NCBI RefSeq assembly: GCF_900112685.1
Contig: NZ_FOMS01000006.1
Span: forward strand, 186,001-250,000
From: Roseivivax sediminis
GTDB lineage: Bacteria > Pseudomonadota > Alphaproteobacteria > Rhodobacterales > Rhodobacteraceae
Reading direction: 5' to 3'
Length of the DNA stretch: 64,000 nucleotides
In this document: one piece after another, positions 1 through 7,629 of the stretch
Layout: each line of letters opens with the position of its first letter
Numbering within the stretch: position 1 is the stretch's first letter
Translations under genes and position numbers: made by a program
Notes under the pieces: generated by a model
The model's input: only the letters and a program-made list of their open reading frames with translations
Told to the model about the DNA's origin: nothing
The model's database searches: none

Positions 1-62
1 CTTCTTGAGGCGCTTCTAGCAGGCCGCCTCTTGCGACAAGTCAATGACACCCTAGGGAGAAC

Positions 63-436
63 CTACGTTCTCGTCAAGCACGTTTCCCAATTGCAAACTT
101 CGTTTTCAGTCGATCGGCTCGATAACGGCAGCCCGACTAGCCTCCAATGCGCGGCGAACTCGCCGTTGATGTCATCGCCAAAGCCGTGACTCTGAAGGAA
201 CTCCGGGCGAACACGACGTGCGCATCTCGCGGAAGTCGGACGCGATCTCCGGTGGCGTCGCGACGCTTGAGCAGATAGCCGCCGGCTGCGGCGTGGCGAA
301 CGGGGAGCACGACGACATTCTCGTCAAGTCGCAGCAGAACGACCGCTTCGACCCCAGCGAAGCAGTGATCGCAGACGACTGCCGACATGTAGAGCCCACC
401 ACCACGAATGCGTATGGTGACGCGGTCGGCGCTCAT
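63..436 (-). pseudogene. Remnant of small hydrogenase-linked protein of unknown function
   Basis: Reading the minus strand from an ATG at 436 gives a protein beginning MSADRVTIRIRG, with a middle stretch GGYLLKRRDATGDRV. The reading frame then breaks. In another frame the sequence continues as RPEFLQSHGFGDDINGEF and ends at 63, so one frameshift lies near 220-240. The start overlaps the stop of the hydrogenase maturation protease remnant (ATGA), which is typical of a co-translated pair. I do not know a function for this short protein. Its coupling to a hydrogenase protease is the only clue. The call as a pseudogene rests on the frame change and on the damage to its neighbour. Confidence 0.5.
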
Positions 437-831
437 GTCCTTGGCTCCGTTGATCGGCGCTGTATCATTTCCTCGACACGCGCCGCCGCCTTCCCGGCCG
501 CGGCCGAAGCGGCCTCCGATAAACCGACCCCAAAGCCAAGGGCCCCGGCCTCGATCAGGAACACCGTCACATCCGTCGGAAAACATCGCGGAAGATCTGC
601 CGACCGGCATGAAGGGCAGCGTCCCAGCGGAAGTCGTGCAGGTTGAGCCCGGGCGCGTAAGGTCGCTCAAGCTCAGAGCCCGGTACCTCGTACACCGCTC
701 CCGGTTCGGCACCGGTCCGGGGCTGCGTCGATCACAATTAGCGACGTGCAGCCGCGCGCCGCAAACATTACCGACATACCGTCCGTGCCAGCATCGAAGA
801 GTCTAACCTGCGCCTTCGCAAGGCCACGGGC
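433..831 (-). pseudogene. Hydrogenase maturation protease remnant (HyaD/HybD family)
   Basis: Three consecutive minus-strand frames together spell a hydrogenase maturation endopeptidase, the enzyme that clips the C-terminus of the [NiFe] large subunit after nickel insertion. Visible pieces are RLFDAGTDGMSVMF (matching the DGGTxG region that holds a metal-binding Asp), then GAVYEVPGSELERP, then GLNLHDFRWDAALHAGR (region of the metal-binding His), then DVTVFLIEAGALGFGVGLS and the C-terminal helix ending RSTEPRT. At least two frameshifts separate them (near 700 and 570). The N-terminus, which carries the first metal-binding Glu, is missing and the sequence runs into IS66 debris. No hydrogenase structural genes are in the window. 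The family assignment is by motif order read by eye. Confidence 0.65.
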
Positions 832-944
832 TTTTAGAGGTTATGGCCATGGTCTGAGGGGGGGGGGCCGTCCTTCCTGTGCTGAGGCTGGTCTCGGCCC
901 TGCGGAAGCAACCTCCGTTTGCTATACAGCTGCAAAGACCAAGA

Positions 945-1389
945 CAAGGCGCGGATCACCGCCGCGATCGTCGCTGCGTCACGCCCGACCCGCACCGTCA
1001 CGCCGTCGGTCTCCAGCTCAATCGTCGCCGCGCCAGCGGAAGCTCGGCGCCGCTCGCGCCGCGAAGAGCGCTTCTGCGCTGGCGTCTCAACAGCCGACGC
1101 CACCTCGACAAACCGCAGGAACAAACAGCGGCGCCGCACGCTCGGCGCTTTGACCCACCGCCAGCCGTCGGCGTGCCTCGCGTCGCCACGTAAATAACTG
1201 CTGCGGTCGCAGTCCATATTGAGGTGCAATCTCCGACACCACCGCGCCGGGAGCGAGCGCCTCTTCAATGATTCGTCTCTTGTCGGCGTCGGACAAGTAA
1301 CGACGGCCTCCAACACCGGTGATCACCTTAAGCCGTCGCACCCTCGTCGCCGTAGGCTCAAACGTAGGGTCAAGCCTAGACACAAGCAT
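945..1389 (-). pseudogene. IS66-family TnpA remnant, frameshifted
   Basis: The N-terminal part reads RRYLSDADKRRIIEEALAPG followed by VSEIAPQYGLRPQQLFTWRR, the helix-turn-helix signature of the small IS66 OrfA (TnpA). After about residue 80 the frame changes. The C-terminal part, IELETDGVTVRVGRDA followed by ATIAAVIRAL, is found in a different minus-strand frame, so there is a frameshift near 1110-1125. No tnpB or tnpC follows. Downstream the sequence runs directly into the truncated hydrogenase protease, with a run of ten G at 858-867 in between. This is a decayed fragment of an insertion sequence and not a working transposon. Confidence 0.75.
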
Positions 1390-1577
1390 ATCCTCGAATC
1401 AGAGGCTGAACCGCGCCCGTGGACGATCCTGGCCGGGGCCTGACGATAACGGGCCCGCTCTGGCCTATGCCCGCGATGATCGGCCCCGGAGCGCGGCGCC
1501 ATCCACTCGGCATTGTCCATATCTATGTTCCCGACCGCAAGGAGATAAGTCATCCAAGAAGAAAATGCTACGTGGCT

Positions 1578-1882
1578 TCTGCGCCCGGAGGCCTTGCGCG
1601 GCGGTATGATGTCCTGCACCAACGCCGTTGTCCGGTAGCCGGCCTGCATCATCGCATCGACGTCCTGGAGCACGCCGAGCAGGCGCGGCTCGGAATTGAT
1701 GACGTAGATCACGATATTGGAACGCTGACCAGCATTCCCGTTCGCAGCCCATTGGTGCCCGCTCCGGTGGCTGAGACCACAGTATAACCGCCGATGCCCG
1801 GGCCCTTTAGTGTCTCGATGATCGTCCTTTGCAATTCAACTGGCGCGATGATGGTCAAGAGTTTCTTGTTTTCGAGCTACAT
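1578..1882 (-). pseudogene. sbtB: SbtB-like PII protein, damaged
   Basis: Directly downstream of sbtA on the same strand. The translation KKLLTIIAPVELQRTIIETL, then IGGYTVVSATGAGTNGLRT, then (after a frame change near 1740) NIVIYVINSEPRLLGVL and AGYRTTALVQDII follows the fold of PII-like SbtB proteins, which bind adenine nucleotides and regulate the SbtA bicarbonate transporter. Two lesions are visible. The only sensible ATG (1882) is followed at once by TAG, and one base appears missing near 1740. Either the gene is dead or the sequence has errors. The SbtB identity is inferred from family knowledge and from adjacency to sbtA. The exact C-terminal end is not clear. Confidence 0.6.
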
Positions 1883-1901
1883 CCCTTTGCGCAATTGGCG
1901 A

Positions 1902-2915
1902 TCACGGCCACAGCATCCCGGTTGCGGCAAAGTATAGCGGAATCCCGATTATGATGTTGAAGGGGAACGTCAACCCCAGCGCCATCGAGAAGTAGACTCC
2001 CGGCCGTGCCTCGGGGATGGCGTAGCGCACGATCGCCGGGACCACGATGTATGACGCACTCGCCGACAGGACGGCAAGCAACATCGCGTCGCCACGCTGT
2101 AGCCCCAGGGTCCATGCGACCGCGATGGCGATGCCGGCATTCACCGGCGGCGCGACTAGGGCGAAAAGCAGCAAAGGCCGCTCAACGCGCGCCTGCCCCT
2201 CGCTGATCTGGCGGCCAACAAGCAGCCCCATCTCCAGCAGGAAGAAGGCGAGCAGCCCCTTGAAGATGTCAACGGTGAACGGAGCCATCGCCATGGTGCC
2301 TGCGTCGCCGACGATGAAGCCGATGATCAGGCTGCCGATCAGGAGCATGTGGTGCCCGTCGGTCAGCGCCTCGCGCAGAACCTTGCGGAACGACAGCGCA
2401 GGCAGTGGCCTCCCAGCGGTGCCGGCGTCCGAAGGCGTTGTTGCGGCAGTCTTGCGGGCGCGCACGAGGCTGGCGAGCAAGACCGCCATGACGATCGCGG
2501 GTGATTCCATTAGCACCATGGCCACCGTCATGTAGCCACCGAACTCAATCTGGTTGCTGATCAGGAACTGCTGCGTCGCGATGAAGGTGACGGCGCTGAT
2601 CGACCCGTAAGTGGCCGCGACCGCGGCAGCGTCGAAAGGGTCCAGGCGCCGCTTCAGCAGCACAAAGCTATAGGCCGGCACGGCCGCTGCCATGAAGAGC
2701 GAGGCTGCAAGCGCTAGCGCCCCCTCGATTGGCAGGCCGTCCTTGGCCAACGAAGCCCCTCCCTTCAGCCCAAGCGCCATTAGCAGGTAGAGCGCGAGAA
2801 ACTTGGCGATTGCGGCCGGCACTTCGAGGTTCGAACGCAGCAAACCGACAACGGTGCCCAGAGCGAAGAAGAGAATGGCCGGATCTAGCAGGTTCTGCGC
2901 GATGGTGTCGAGCAT
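1902..2915 (-). CDS. sbtA: Sodium-dependent bicarbonate transporter SbtA family
   Basis: A 337-residue, very hydrophobic protein of about ten membrane spans, matching the SbtA family that imports bicarbonate with sodium to raise internal inorganic carbon for RuBisCO. It opens MLDTIAQNLLDPAILFFALG and includes the conserved-looking stretches LKGGASLAKDGLP and YGSISAVTFIATQQFL. A hydrophilic loop near residues 150-175 separates two similar halves. I chose the ATG at 2915 because GAGGA lies just upstream; the frame is open further but without membrane-protein character. A damaged sbtB follows and a LysR gene is divergent upstream, which is the usual layout for a carbon-limitation-induced transporter. 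Confidence 0.85.
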   Translation of the reverse strand: MLDTIAQNLLDPAILFFALGTVVGLLRSNLEVPAAIAKFLALYLLMALGLKGGASLAKDGLPIEGALALAASLFMAAAVPAYSFVLLKRRLDPFDAAAVAATYGSISAVTFIATQQFLISNQIEFGGYMTVAMVLMESPAIVMAVLLASLVRARKTAATTPSDAGTAGRPLPALSFRKVLREALTDGHHMLLIGSLIIGFIVGDAGTMAMAPFTVDIFKGLLAFFLLEMGLLVGRQISEGQARVERPLLLFALVAPPVNAGIAIAVAWTLGLQRGDAMLLAVLSASASYIVVPAIVRYAIPEARPGVYFSMALGLTFPFNIIIGIPLYFAATGMLWP

Positions 2916-3203
2916 CAGGTCCTCGCGGCGGTTGAAACGGAACGCGCAGCACGGTCCGCCGTGGTTGGGCGGTCGTCGGGGTCCAGGGCGATTCCCGCCG
3001 CGCCGCTGCCTAGTCGGACGGCTACGAGACCCCCCAGACCGACGGGCCCGCTGCGCGAGCGAGACGGCCGAACCGCTCCCAGCCGAGCGGCGGAAGGCTC
3101 GGACGATTGGCGGTTTGGCCACGAGTGGATGTTGATGTGGGCGTAGTCCTTGACGCCGGCCTGATATGTCGCTTCAGCCACGTGAACCCTCCGCGTGCTT
3201 GCG

Positions 3204-3270
3204 CCTTTATTGGTTCGCACCGGCATTTCCGGTGTCTCGCGAGATTCCCTATCAGCCCGAACAAATAAGG
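3204..3270. promoter_or_regulatory. Nested inverted repeats in the sbtA-LysR intergenic region
   Basis: The 400-bp divergent gap between sbtA and the LysR gene contains an outer imperfect inverted repeat, CCTTTATTGGTTCG at 3204-3217 against CGAACAAATAAGG at 3258-3270. Inside it is a perfect one, CACCGG at 3218-3223 against CCGGTG at 3229-3234. LysR-type regulators normally bind dyads in such divergent gaps, so this is the best candidate operator, about 50 bp upstream of the LysR start. The role is inference. No promoter boxes are claimed. Confidence 0.4.
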
Positions 3271-3320
3271 GCCAATCAGATGCGCTTGCGGTTCACATAA
3301 CTCACACTTATGCTCCGCCC

Positions 3321-4337
3321 ATGCCGCTGGACTATCGCCAGATCCAGATCTTCGAAGCCGTGGCGCGGCATGGGTCCGTGACCCGCGCCGCGGCGGAGCT
3401 GAATGTCACCCAGCCAGCTGTGTCGATGCAGCTGCGCCAGTTCGAGGCCCGCGTCGGCCTCGCCTTGGTCGAACGATCGGGCCGACGGCTGACCCTGACC
3501 GACGCGGGCGAGGAGGTGCTGCGCCAGGCGCGCGGGCTCTTGCGCAGCATGGCCGACCTGCAGGACAGCCTCGACGCACTGCGTGGGCTCGACCGCGGCC
3601 GGCTGCGGCTGGCAGTGGTCTCCACCGCCAACTACTTTATCCCAAGGTTCCTCGCCGAGTTTCGGCGCCAGCACCCGGGGATCGAGGTGGTGCTGCATGT
3701 CGCCAACCACACCAGCGTGATCGAGAGCCTCGCCGCGAACGAGGCCGACCTGGCCATCGCCGGCCAGCCGCCTGAAACCGCCGACCTGGTGGCGCTTCCC
3801 TTTATGGACAACCCGCTCGTCGCCATCGCACAGCCGGGTCACCCCCTATCCGGGCACCGTTCGATCGCGATCGAACGTGTGACGCAGGAACCCTTCGTGG
3901 CACGCGAGCCGCGCTCGGGCACTCGCGCGGCTTTCGAGCGCGTGCTGGCCGCGCGTGGGCTCGAGGTGCGCCTGACCTGCGTGCTGGCCTCGAACGAGGC
4001 GGTCAAGCAGGCTGTGCAGGCGGGGCTCGGCCTAGCGGTAATATCGGCCCAGACCACCGAAACCGAGCAGGAAACCGGCCGACTCTGCGTGCTCGACGTG
4101 GACGGGTTCCCAATCCTGCGGCAATGGTACATCGTCTATCGGAACTACCGAAGACTGCCGCCGAGCGCGCTGGCCTTCCGCAACCTGCTGCGCCAGGCTG
4201 GGCGGCGGTCGCAGGCCGCAACCGCGGCGGACGACGGTCACGGTCAGCCCGCGGATCGGGTTCCATCGGCGAACCCCAGAAGCGCTGCCGGCGCAGCGGC
4301 CAACGGAAGGGCGAACGATGCCGATCGGTCGGGCTGA
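3321..4337 (+). CDS. LysR-family regulator, CbbR/CmpR-like, next to sbtA
   Basis: A 338-residue LysR-type regulator. The winged helix-turn-helix is at residues 1-65 (RQIQIFEAVARHGSVTRAA, then LNVTQPAVSMQLRQFE), and the periplasmic-binding-protein-like effector domain runs to about residue 300. The wording of the effector domain (AVVSTANYFIPRFLAEF, ANHTSVIESLA, SNEAVKQAVQAGLGLAVIS) is that of CbbR/CmpR/RbcR proteins, which sense Calvin cycle metabolites. It is divergent from sbtA, so it most likely controls bicarbonate uptake. The last 35 or so residues are low-complexity and may be non-conserved. Start chosen at MPLDYRQI because it aligns with the family start. A second CbbR is present at 17760. 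Confidence 0.85.
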   Translation: MPLDYRQIQIFEAVARHGSVTRAAAELNVTQPAVSMQLRQFEARVGLALVERSGRRLTLTDAGEEVLRQARGLLRSMADLQDSLDALRGLDRGRLRLAVVSTANYFIPRFLAEFRRQHPGIEVVLHVANHTSVIESLAANEADLAIAGQPPETADLVALPFMDNPLVAIAQPGHPLSGHRSIAIERVTQEPFVAREPRSGTRAAFERVLAARGLEVRLTCVLASNEAVKQAVQAGLGLAVISAQTTETEQETGRLCVLDVDGFPILRQWYIVYRNYRRLPPSALAFRNLLRQAGRRSQAATAADDGHGQPADRVPSANPRSAAGAAANGRANDADRSG

Positions 4338-4829
4338 GGCGCGGGCGCGCAGCACCGGGCGGGCAAGTTCGAACTCTTGGCCTCGGGGGCAGATCAAACG
4401 ATCACACTGTCACGCTTCGCATGGTCGGCGGTTCTGCCTTATCATGGCTAACTTTGTGCCGGACAGCGCCGCAGAACGACCTGCGACCGCGTTCCAGAAC
4501 AGCGAACCGCGCTCATCCCCGATCGAAATTCATACCGTCATCGGTATTGCGACGCTTGCGATTGGCCTTTACATTCTCGTTGACGGGGCGGCGTCGATGC
4601 CGGCCGTCATGTGACGCGAAGCCCTTCCGCTTTTGCGGAGGCTGTTGCGCAGATCCTCGAGAACCGATGCAATTGTCTGGCTCCGGCCGTAGTCGCCTGC
4701 CATGACGAAGGCCCACTCGGCCCAATCGAGAAAGGTGCGGATCGGCGCGTTGGCCGAGCGTGCTCGTGCTCCAAAGATCAGGCACTTCAGTGATTAAGGT
4801 CTGAAGGTCCTCAACGCCGGTGAGATCGG
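4338..4829. other. Gap without a convincing gene; possible old gene scrap on minus strand
   Basis: The region between the LysR gene and the sugar kinase holds no gene I would defend. On the minus strand, 4569-4780 is an open frame with protein-like wording (IRTFLDWAEWAFVMAGDYG, then TIASVLEDLRNSLRKSG) but no start codon in place, so it may be the tail of a lost gene. On the plus strand a 56-codon ORF at 4444-4614 ends in a single hydrophobic segment; I see no ribosome binding site for it. Both overlap each other on opposite strands. Confidence 0.3.
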
Positions 4830-6110
4830 ATGGCAGCCTTGTTCCTCGGAATTGACATCGGAACCAGCGGGGTCCGCGCTTGTGCCATCGACGAGCATGC
4901 ACGAATCCGGTGCGTGGCATCCGCCATGTTGCCCCCACCGCGCGTCAACGGCGACGCCATCGATCAGCAGCCCGACCTGTGGTGGCAGGCCTCGCTCGTC
5001 GCTATACGCAGGCTCGGCGAGCGGGTCGATCTCGGCGGCATCGAGCGCGTCGTTGTTGATGGCACATCCGGAACGCTGATACTGATTGACGCGGCGGGGC
5101 GGCCATGCACGCGGGGACTGATGTACAACGATGCCCGCGCGACCAAGGAGGCCGCCCGTATGGCTGCGATCGCACCGGCGGAATGCGGCGCACATAGCGC
5201 CAGCAGCGCACTGGCGAAGCTGCTGCACCTTCTCGGCCGCGGGGAGGTCGGGGCTGCGCGCCACGCAGTTGCTCAGGCCGATTGGATTGCCGGCCGCCTC
5301 GCGGAACGACACGGCGTCAGCGACGAAAACAACGCCTTGAAGCTCGGTTACGATCCGGTGGCGCGCGCGTGGCCGGCCTGGCTCGATCGTCTCGGCGTAC
5401 CCCGGGACCTTCTGCCTGAGGTTATGGTGCCGGGGACGCCCTTTGCCGACGTCGGCCCCAGCGTCGCACGCATGCTTGGTCTGTCGCCGCGGGCGCGCAT
5501 TGCAGCCGGCACGACCGATGGCGTGGCTGCCTTCATCGCCACGCGCGCGGACACCCCCGGCGACGCCGTCACATCGCTGGGCACCACGCTCGTCGTCAAG
5601 TTGCTAGCGACGCAGCCGATCTTCGCGCCCCATCAGGGCGTCTATTCACACCGCCTTGGTGATCGCTGGCTTGTCGGCGGCGCCTCGAATTCCGGTGGCG
5701 CGGCCCTCTCGATGCATTTCACGGCCGCCGAAATGGAACGCCTGACACCACAGCTCAGGCCGGCGCAACCGACCGGGCTCGATTTTTACCCCCTCCCGAA
5801 AGCCGGCGAACGTTTTCCGATTGCTGACCCGACCCTGGCGGCCAGGATCACTCCACGTCCCGCCGAAGATCATCGCTTCTTCCAAGGCCTGCTCGAAGGC
5901 ATCGCGTCGGTCGAGGCGCTCGCTTACCGGAGCCTTGCGCTGCTCGGCGCACCCGCGCTGCGGCGTGTCATCAGCATTGGCAGAGGCGCAAGGAACGATG
6001 CGTGGACCGAGATCAGGCGCCGCGTTCTCGGTGTTGATGTTACGGTCGCAGAGCAAACCGAAGCAAGCTACGGCGCGGCGCTCCTGGCGCTACAGGGCGG
6101 ACCGCCATGA
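4830..6110 (+). CDS. FGGY-family carbohydrate kinase, probable D-ribulokinase/xylulokinase
   Basis: A 426-residue FGGY kinase with two actin-like ATPase domains. It opens FLGIDIGTSGVRACAID (phosphate-binding loop), has GLMYNDARA in the sugar-contact region, AAGTTDGVAAFIA at the start of domain II, SLGTTLVVK as the second phosphate loop, and ISIGRGARNDAW near the C-terminus. It is close to the group that phosphorylates D-ribulose or D-xylulose. Its place beside a Calvin cycle operon suggests production of ribulose-5-phosphate or xylulose-5-phosphate for that cycle. It converges with cbbY and reads opposite to it, so it is not part of that operon. The substrate cannot be decided from sequence alone. 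Confidence 0.75.
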   Translation: MAALFLGIDIGTSGVRACAIDEHARIRCVASAMLPPPRVNGDAIDQQPDLWWQASLVAIRRLGERVDLGGIERVVVDGTSGTLILIDAAGRPCTRGLMYNDARATKEAARMAAIAPAECGAHSASSALAKLLHLLGRGEVGAARHAVAQADWIAGRLAERHGVSDENNALKLGYDPVARAWPAWLDRLGVPRDLLPEVMVPGTPFADVGPSVARMLGLSPRARIAAGTTDGVAAFIATRADTPGDAVTSLGTTLVVKLLATQPIFAPHQGVYSHRLGDRWLVGGASNSGGAALSMHFTAAEMERLTPQLRPAQPTGLDFYPLPKAGERFPIADPTLAARITPRPAEDHRFFQGLLEGIASVEALAYRSLALLGAPALRRVISIGRGARNDAWTEIRRRVLGVDVTVAEQTEASYGAALLALQGGPP

Positions 6111-6223
6111 CTGCCACCGCCAATGCAATCCCGGCCTGCGCACCATCGCCGATCGCTTTCATCACGCGTTGATCGATCGTGAACCGGGCAACCTCGGGAT
6201 GGTGACGTCTGCAAATTGGGGCT

Positions 6224-6970
6224 TCACGTCCCCGTTGGGAGCGCGCCATCCTTGCTGGCGGTCATCCGACGTTTCGCCGCGTTTGATGGCAACAGGCGAC
6301 CATCGGCGTTGAACTCGCTTAGATCGGTCAGCAGTGCGTCGGCCTCGGCAAAGTCTTCGCCCTTTGAGTATTGACTTGGTGTGATGACTACGCGCAGCCC
6401 AGCCGCCTTGGCGGCCAGCAGGCCGTTGCGCGAGTCCTCGAAAGCGACGCAGCAATCCGGGCCAAGTCCAAGCCGGTCCAGCGCAATCGTATAGATGTCG
6501 GGGGCCGGCTTCTTGCGCGGCGCCTCGTCGCCGGCGGCTATCACATCGAACACAGCGCCGGCCGGTTCGCCCCAGCACGCGATGCAAAGCGCATCGACAT
6601 TCGGCAGATTCGTCGTCGTCGCCACGGCGGTTTTGATCCCTTGGAGCTTGGCGAACTGGATGAGCTCCCGGACGCCGGGACGCAAGGGAACGCCGCCGCC
6701 GACAATGATATCGCCGTAAGCCTTGGTCTTTTGGCGATGCAGGCTGGCGATGCTCTCATCCGACATGACAACTCCGGGGTATGCGCGCTCAAGAAAGGCA
6801 CGGATCCGCTCTTTGCCGCCGGTGACCTTGAGGAGTTCCCCATAGAGCGGCGCGTCCCAGTGCCAATCAAGACCGGCGGCAGCGAATGTCGAATTGAAGG
6901 CCTGCCGATGGGCCTCCTCCGTCTCGGCAAGTGTGCCGTCAACGTCGAAAATGAAGGCAGCGGTCTTCAT
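6224..6970 (-). CDS. cbbY: CbbY-family HAD phosphatase (xylulose-1,5-bisphosphate phosphatase)
   Basis: A 248-residue HAD-superfamily hydrolase. The nucleophile motif is at residues 7-13 (FIFDVDGTLAETEE), the cap domain follows, motif II is VATTTNLPN, and motif III with its Lys and acidic residues is KKPAPDIYTIALDRLG and CVAFEDSRNG. In red-type RuBisCO organisms CbbY removes xylulose-1,5-bisphosphate, an inhibitory by-product of RuBisCO. It is the last gene of the minus-strand operon. Its ATG at 6970 overlaps the stop of cbbZ (ATGA), so translation is coupled. About 30 residues after the HAD domain look non-conserved. Confidence 0.85.
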   Translation of the reverse strand: MKTAAFIFDVDGTLAETEEAHRQAFNSTFAAAGLDWHWDAPLYGELLKVTGGKERIRAFLERAYPGVVMSDESIASLHRQKTKAYGDIIVGGGVPLRPGVRELIQFAKLQGIKTAVATTTNLPNVDALCIACWGEPAGAVFDVIAAGDEAPRKKPAPDIYTIALDRLGLGPDCCVAFEDSRNGLLAAKAAGLRVVITPSQYSKGEDFAEADALLTDLSEFNADGRLLPSNAAKRRMTASKDGALPTGT

Positions 6971-7629
6971 GGTCTGCCGACCCCCTGCAGCACGTAATCC
7001 GAAAGATCGTCGAAGTGATCGAACACGTACACCGGTTCGAAGGCGTCGACGGACTCCCGGAGATACCCCCCGGAGAACAGCGCGAACGGAACCTTCGCGC
7101 GGAATGCGGTTTCGCCGTCGATCTCGCTGTCGCCGACATAGAGCGCGGAAGTTTCGTCCGCGCCGAGCCGGTCCAAGCAATGAAGCAGGGGAGCGGGGTC
7201 GGGTTTGAGCTGCGGCACCGTGCCTCCCCCCACAAGGGCGCCGACGAAACGCGCAAGCCCGAGCTCTTTGAGAATGGTGACGGCGAACTCAGGCGGCTTG
7301 TTCGTGCAGATGCCGAGCGCAACCCCGGATGCGGCGAGCCGCTCGAGCGTCGGCTCGACGCCAGCGTAAGGCCGTGTCAGCTGCGCCGGGGCACGCGCAT
7401 AGTGCTCCCGGAAGCGGGCGAGCGCGCTATCGAAATCGTCCGCAGGGCCGCCGGTCGCCTCGAGGCACCGCGCGACCAATGTCGGCACGCCGTTGCCCAC
7501 GAAACCGGCGACACGCTCGAGCGTTAAGGGCGGCCGCCCAAGGTCGCCGAGCATCCGGTTCGCCGCAGCGTGGAGATCCGGCGCACTGTCGATCAGCGTG
7601 CCGTCAAGGTCGAAAACGATCGCTTTCAT
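6967..7629 (-). CDS. cbbZ: Phosphoglycolate phosphatase
   Basis: A 220-residue HAD phosphatase of the Gph/CbbZ type. Motif I is FDLDGTLIDSAPDL at residues 5-18, the helical cap follows (ANRMLGDLGRPPLT), motif II is GICTNKP, and motif III is LKPDPAPLLHCLDRLG with YVGDSEIDGETA. The enzyme removes 2-phosphoglycolate made when RuBisCO reacts with oxygen. It overlaps the upstream aldolase-Dabb gene and the downstream cbbY, each by an ATGA junction. Such a gene inside a cbb operon has a clear job only if RuBisCO is present, yet no RuBisCO gene lies in this operon. Confidence 0.88.
   Translation of the reverse strand: MKAIVFDLDGTLIDSAPDLHAAANRMLGDLGRPPLTLERVAGFVGNGVPTLVARCLEATGGPADDFDSALARFREHYARAPAQLTRPYAGVEPTLERLAASGVALGICTNKPPEFAVTILKELGLARFVGALVGGGTVPQLKPDPAPLLHCLDRLGADETSALYVGDSEIDGETAFRAKVPFALFSGGYLRESVDAFEPVYVFDHFDDLSDYVLQGVGRP

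Noticed and set aside
858-867. Run of ten G residues near the hydrogenase remnant
   Set aside because: A homopolymer in a dead region. It might suggest phase variation but there is no open gene around it to vary; sequencing error is equally likely.
4444-4614. 56-codon plus-strand ORF with one hydrophobic segment
   Set aside because: No ribosome binding site, no homologue that I recognise, and it overlaps a protein-like frame on the other strand.
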